Assembly (NCBI RefSeq): GCF_050916235.1
Contig: NZ_CP104854.1
Span: 496,001 to 560,000, forward strand
Direction: 5' to 3'
From: Maridesulfovibrio sp050916235
GTDB lineage: Bacteria; Desulfobacterota; Desulfovibrionia; Desulfovibrionales; Desulfovibrionaceae
DNA length: 64,000 bases
This document shows, in pieces, positions 60,286-64,000 of this stretch. Position numbers and translations under genes: made by a program. Within the stretch, counting starts at the first letter, position 1. The number at the start of each line of letters is the position of its first letter. Below the pieces are notes generated by a model. That model did not search any database. It had not been told where the DNA came from and was given only the letters and a program-made list of their open reading frames with translations.

Positions 60286-62448
60286 ATGCGTCTATTCATC
60301 GCGGAAAAACGGGATGTGGCTTTGGCCATATCCACCGCTCTCGGAGGCCCGGACAAACCGTCCGGCGCATCCTTCCAGGTCAACGGAGACCGCATAACCT
60401 GGCTTTGGGGCCATGTGCTGCGGCTGGCCGATCCTGAAGAGCACGACGAGCGTTACAAGAAATGGGAGCTGAATATGCTGCCCATGGACTGGCCAATCAG
60501 CTACCTGCCGGAAAGCAGGCACGCTGACCATCTCAAGAAAGTCATTGAGCTGGCCAGGCAGGCTGACAGCCTGGTCAATGCAGGCGACCCTGATCCCGAA
60601 GGCCAACGACTGGTGGACGAAGTAATCGAATACGCCAAACTGAACGGCAAGCCGGTCAAAAGAATCCTGATCAACGACAACAACGGTCCGGCAATCCTCA
60701 AGGCCATTGAGAACATCGAGGATAATGCCAAATATCACGGCCTTTCCATGTCCGCCCTTGCCCGGGCCGTCAGTGACCAGCGTTACGGTTACAACCTGAC
60801 CCGCTGTTATTCCATACTGGCCCAGAAAAAAGGCTACGAGGGCGTACTTTCCGTCGGCAGGGTCCAGACTCCCATTCTCGGTCTGGTAGTAGCCCGCGAC
60901 CGCGCCCATGAAGGTCATGAAAAGCAGGCCTACCACACCATCAAGGCCCTGATCGATATGGCCGGACAGTCTGTGTCCGCTGAATATCTTCCGCAGGAAG
61001 GAGATCCTGTTGATGAGAAAGGGCGGATAGTTGATGCGGTCTTTGCCCGCAAGATAGTCAACGATGTGCAGGGCAAACCGGTCACGGTGCTTTCCGTGGA
61101 AACATCCGAACGAAAAAATGAACCTCCCCTGCCCTACAACCTGCTGGCCCTGCAGGCTGATGCCGCCGGGTTATGGAACTACAAGCCCAAGCAGGTGCTC
61201 GACATCACCCAGCGGCTGCGCGATCGGCACAAGGCCATCACCTACAACCGCAGTGACTGCCGCTACCTCAATGATGAACGGCACACAGAAGCCCCGGATC
61301 TTTTACAGGCACTGAAACCCGCTTTTGGAGACATGGCCGAATATGCCGCACCGGACCGCAAGTCCAAGGCCTTTGATTCCAAAAAAGTCACCGCGCATCA
61401 CGCCATAATCCCGACCATGAGCGTCCCCGACCTGAACAAGCTCGCCCAGGATGAACGGCGCATCTATGAGCTAATCGTAAAGCTCTACATAGCCCAGTTC
61501 TATCCCCCGGCTGAATTCATGGCAACGAAGGTCGAGCTGGAAATAGCCGGTCATCGGTTCAAAGCCGAAGGCAGACTGAACAGCTCTCCGGGCTGGAGAG
61601 TACTCAGCGAACAGGATCTCGGGGAATACGAGAAGGCGGAGAAACAGCCGGACCTTCACAAGCTGCAGCAGTCGGATTCCGGCACGGTGGAGTCAGCCGA
61701 GGCTGTTAAAAACTTCACCAAGCCCCCGGCACGCTACACCATGAAAACCCTGCTCAAGGACCTCACCGCGGTGGCCAAGTACGTGACCGACCCGGAAATC
61801 AAAAAGCTGCTCATGGACAAGGACAGCGATAAGCAGGACGAGTCCGGCGGCATCGGCACACCGGCCACTAGGGATTCCCATATAGATACGCTCTTCAAGC
61901 GGGGATTCCTGACCGAACAGGACAAGAAGATTCTCAGTACCGAGCTGGGACGCAGTTTCCACGACGCACTGCCGGACTTCGCAGTCAGGCCGGACATGAC
62001 TGCTCTCTGGCATGAAAAGCAAAAAATGATTGAAGCCGGAGAACTCGATTACCGCCAGTTGATCGAGGAAGTGGACAGATCCGTGGCCGCAGAGATCGAA
62101 CGGGTGAAGGTAAACGGCCTGAACATCGCCATCAAGAATGCCGCTGTCCACTGCCCCAAGTGCGGAAACGGATTCCTGAAAGCCAGAAAAGGTCCAAAAG
62201 GCAAATTCTGGGGCTGCTCGTCCTACCCCGAATGCAATGCAACCTTCCCCGACAAATCCGGCAAGCCGGATCTCAATCCAAAACCGGTCAGGAAGCCAGA
62301 AGCATCAGGAGAACACAAGTGCCCGGATTGCGGCAAGGGCCTGATACGCAGACCTGCCAAGCGCAAAGGTCTGTTCTGGTGGGGCTGCAGCGGATTTCCG
62401 GACTGCGAATTCCGGTGCTTTGATGAGGATGGAAAACCTAAACTGTAG
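60286..62448 (+). CDS. topB: DNA topoisomerase III, TraE-like
   Basis: A 720-residue type IA topoisomerase. A TOPRIM domain opens the protein (FIAEKRDVA, and AGDPDPEGQRLVDEV near residues 100-114). The active tyrosine is Y320 in KAITYNRSDCRYL. Two C-terminal zinc motifs (CPKCGNG with CSSYPEC, and CPDCGKG with CSGFPDC) bind ssDNA. It decatenates plasmid DNA during transfer; RP4 TraE is the similar case. It ends 9 bases before the AT-rich gene. Confidence 0.92.
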   Translation: MRLFIAEKRDVALAISTALGGPDKPSGASFQVNGDRITWLWGHVLRLADPEEHDERYKKWELNMLPMDWPISYLPESRHADHLKKVIELARQADSLVNAGDPDPEGQRLVDEVIEYAKLNGKPVKRILINDNNGPAILKAIENIEDNAKYHGLSMSALARAVSDQRYGYNLTRCYSILAQKKGYEGVLSVGRVQTPILGLVVARDRAHEGHEKQAYHTIKALIDMAGQSVSAEYLPQEGDPVDEKGRIVDAVFARKIVNDVQGKPVTVLSVETSERKNEPPLPYNLLALQADAAGLWNYKPKQVLDITQRLRDRHKAITYNRSDCRYLNDERHTEAPDLLQALKPAFGDMAEYAAPDRKSKAFDSKKVTAHHAIIPTMSVPDLNKLAQDERRIYELIVKLYIAQFYPPAEFMATKVELEIAGHRFKAEGRLNSSPGWRVLSEQDLGEYEKAEKQPDLHKLQQSDSGTVESAEAVKNFTKPPARYTMKTLLKDLTAVAKYVTDPEIKKLLMDKDSDKQDESGGIGTPATRDSHIDTLFKRGFLTEQDKKILSTELGRSFHDALPDFAVRPDMTALWHEKQKMIEAGELDYRQLIEEVDRSVAAEIERVKVNGLNIAIKNAAVHCPKCGNGFLKARKGPKGKFWGCSSYPECNATFPDKSGKPDLNPKPVRKPEASGEHKCPDCGKGLIRRPAKRKGLFWWGCSGFPDCEFRCFDEDGKPKL

Positions 62449-62457
62449 GAGAAACAC

Positions 62458-62973
62458 ATGGCAATTCATGATGACTGTCCATGGTGCGGAGCATCAAGCA
62501 AATATATTGAGTGGGCATATTCAGAAACAACAATCCGAGACTTAACTCGAAAGCATTATCACGTTGAATGTTTGAAATGTATGGCTCATGGTCCAGCTGC
62601 AAATTCAAAATCTGAAGCAAGTGAACTTTGGAACTCAATAATAAGAGAAAATCAAAGAAGCTGGAAGCAAGAATTTGCAACGTTAATGGAGATTACAATT
62701 ACGGCTCTAGATGTACTCGTCTTTGATGTATATGGAAATGCCTCAGAGAATGAGAAAGACAAATCAATTTTGATGGATTCAGTGCCAACATTTCAGGAAC
62801 TTTACTGTCTATGGCGAGATTGCAATCTTCAGTTTTGTAACGAACTCGCAGCCAAGGAAGGCCAATATATTCGAAAGCGACTTAACTATCATATTGACCA
62901 TGGTGCCTATGGAGACTTTTCAAACAGTTATCATATGTACCCAAAAAGCTGGCAGAAAACGTCATCGGACTAA
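62458..62973 (+). CDS. AT-rich gene with Lar-like zinc-ribbon N-terminus
   Basis: A 171-residue protein. The first ~60 residues match the Lar antirestriction pattern: CPWCGASS, CLKCMAHGPAANSKSEASELWNS. The remaining ~110 residues have no known match. The codons are clearly AT-rich against both neighbours, as for the second pilin gene, so it looks like a recent insertion between topB and the next gene. It may protect incoming DNA from restriction. Confidence 0.62.
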   Translation: MAIHDDCPWCGASSKYIEWAYSETTIRDLTRKHYHVECLKCMAHGPAANSKSEASELWNSIIRENQRSWKQEFATLMEITITALDVLVFDVYGNASENEKDKSILMDSVPTFQELYCLWRDCNLQFCNELAAKEGQYIRKRLNYHIDHGAYGDFSNSYHMYPKSWQKTSSD

Positions 62974-63012
62974 AGATTATAGAGTTTAACAAGCAACCCA
63001 AGGAGTAAAAAC

Positions 63013-63225
63013 ATGTCCCAAAATGACGAAATCAAAAAACACCTGAACGAACAGGCCCATCGGATTGACCGGACTTTGACCGACACCTCCGGCGCGGCCA
63101 TAGAGGTCGACCCGGATCTGGCAGATCATATGGGGGCCTTTGAAGAGGATGCCATTTCCCTTGAAGAGGCGGAAGACGCATCCTTTGATCCGTTCGACCC
63201 TGAAGAATCCGGAATGGAGGAATGA
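63013..63225 (+). CDS. Small acidic protein upstream of ardC-like gene
   Basis: A 70-residue, highly acidic protein: residues ~45-70 are mostly Asp and Glu (ISLEEAEDASFDPFDPEESG). A ribosome site AAGGAG precedes the ATG. Acidic DNA-mimic antirestriction proteins are often short and acidic, so that is one possibility, but no family is recognised. It ends 4 bases before the ArdC-like gene. Confidence 0.6.
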   Translation: MSQNDEIKKHLNEQAHRIDRTLTDTSGAAIEVDPDLADHMGAFEEDAISLEEAEDASFDPFDPEESGMEE

Positions 63226-63229
63226 CGCA

Positions 63230-64000
63230 ATGACCAAAGAAAACACTCCATACTATCAGCGATTCGCTGAAGAAATCATCCAGAAGCTCAAAGAGGGAAC
63301 AGCCCCCTGGCAAAAACCTTGGAAGCCTGGCGAATACCAGCCCGCCTTCAACCCTGTTTCCGGTGTTGTTTATCGCGGAATCAATCAGGTCATGCTTGGA
63401 GCCGACGAACAGAACGATCCCCGGTTCATGACCTACAAGCAGGCCGAGGCACAGGGCTGGCAAGTCCGCAAGGGTTCTAAATCCCGCACCATCGTTTTCT
63501 GGCAGATGCATGAATATGTGAGCCTGAAAGATGAAGATGGCAAAAACATCCTCGACGATGACGGCAAAATCCAGATGCAGTCGGTGCTGCTGGAAAAGCC
63601 TATTGTCCGATACTCCAACCTGTTTCACGCCAGCGACATTGACGGAATACCTGAATGGGATGGCCGGGAAATCACCTGGAACCCCGACGAGCGAGCCGAA
63701 ACCATCCTGAATAATTCGGGAGCGGAAATCATCCACGACCAGCGGGACCGGGCTTTTTACACCATCGCCAAGGATGAGATCCACATGCCACCCCGTGCGG
63801 CCTTTGAGGACTCCGACAAATATTACGGAACCCTGCTCCATGAGCTGGGGCACTGGACCCGTCATCCGGACCGGTTGGATCGGGAAAACGGCCCGTTCGG
63901 CTCCGAAATATACGCCCGCGAGGAACTTCGCGCCGAGATAGCAAGCTGGATGATCACCTCGGAGCTGGGCCTGAGCCACGATCCGAGCCGTCATCTCAGC
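63230..64000 (+). CDS. ArdC-like antirestriction protein, 3' end beyond window
   Basis: The 257 codons present begin MTKENTPYYQRFAEEIIQKL, the ArdC N-terminal ssDNA-binding domain start. The C-terminal part holds a zincin metallopeptidase motif HELGHW at residues 204-209. ArdC proteins protect incoming single-stranded DNA and inhibit host restriction. The ATG at 63230 has GGAGG 9 bases upstream. No stop codon occurs before the edge, so the protein is incomplete here. Confidence 0.85.
   Translation, partial: MTKENTPYYQRFAEEIIQKLKEGTAPWQKPWKPGEYQPAFNPVSGVVYRGINQVMLGADEQNDPRFMTYKQAEAQGWQVRKGSKSRTIVFWQMHEYVSLKDEDGKNILDDDGKIQMQSVLLEKPIVRYSNLFHASDIDGIPEWDGREITWNPDERAETILNNSGAEIIHDQRDRAFYTIAKDEIHMPPRAAFEDSDKYYGTLLHELGHWTRHPDRLDRENGPFGSEIYAREELRAEIASWMITSELGLSHDPSRHLS

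Larger units (their letters stand above)
33110..64000 (+). mobile_element. Left portion of an integrative conjugative element
   Basis: Starts at a tRNA 3' end and carries traK-L-M, a Trb type IV secretion system, a type IVB pilus cluster, toxin-antitoxin, topoisomerase III and antirestriction genes, almost all on one strand. The trb gene order B-C-D-E-J-L-F-G-I is the order in Tn4371-type elements. The right end, attR and an integrase are not in the window. Confidence 0.85.

Noticed and set aside
33110..64000. Integrase or relaxase inside the window
   Set aside because: No tyrosine or serine recombinase or HUH relaxase motif is visible in any frame I read; they may lie beyond the right edge.

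Overview
The window is a chromosomal segment from a sulfate-reducing delta-proteobacterium of the Desulfovibrionaceae, probably a marine Maridesulfovibrio or Desulfovibrio relative. The main clues are dsrC with its two C-terminal cysteines, RF1/DUF1385/L31 synteny, paired molybdenum-cofactor genes and a selenoprotein gene. Positions 1-33109 look like core chromosome. Positions 33110-64000 look like the left part of an integrative conjugative element (ICE) that starts at the 3' end of a tRNA-Leu gene and runs past the right edge of the window.

Core region, left to right. A minus-strand translation block (prmC start, prfA, DUF1385, rpmE) is followed by dsrC and an operon of a methyltransferase and a YcaO-TPR protein. 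Next is a six-gene tRNA-Gly/tRNA-Cys cluster, then dksA-rqcH, cell-envelope genes (three glycosyltransferases, a serine-acetyltransferase-like protein, a lysozyme-like protein, MltB, TolC, rfbA), moaE and a MogA-type protein. After these come PilZ and CheY-like signalling proteins, an RdgC pair, a GDSL esterase, a patatin, a periplasmic binding protein, a VTT membrane protein and a second YcaO protein. At 17765-17995 (minus) a 76-aa dual-CXXC zinc-ribbon-like protein is interrupted by an in-frame UGA. A SECIS-like hairpin follows the UGA, so I read the gene as a selenoprotein that ordinary gene calling would miss.

ICE region. All genes but two are on the plus strand. traK-traL-traM (RP4-like) lead into trbB-C-D-E-J-L-F-G. 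The Trb order then breaks, a complete type IVB thin-pilus cluster (pilL/TcpQ-like, pilN, pilO, pilP, pilQ, pilR, pilS, second pilin, PilT-like ATPase, pilM, pilV, phage-collar protein) is inserted, and trbI and traG follow. Downstream are a zinc-cluster protein, a repeat-rich DNA-binding protein whose gene carries a dense array of GGTATCA/TGATACC dyads, traF (pilin cyclase/peptidase), topoisomerase III, an AT-rich Lar-like gene and an ArdC-like antirestriction gene cut by the window edge. A HigBA-type toxin-antitoxin pair lies antisense between trbE and trbJ, with its own promoter and operator.

The element therefore appears to combine a Trb mating channel with an R64-type thin pilus, whose tip and pilin genes show signs of diversification. 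No relaxase, integrase, prepilin peptidase, TrbH or TrbK was found in the window; the first three may lie to the right or be supplied by the host. All functional calls are by recognition of sequence motifs and gene order, without database searches.
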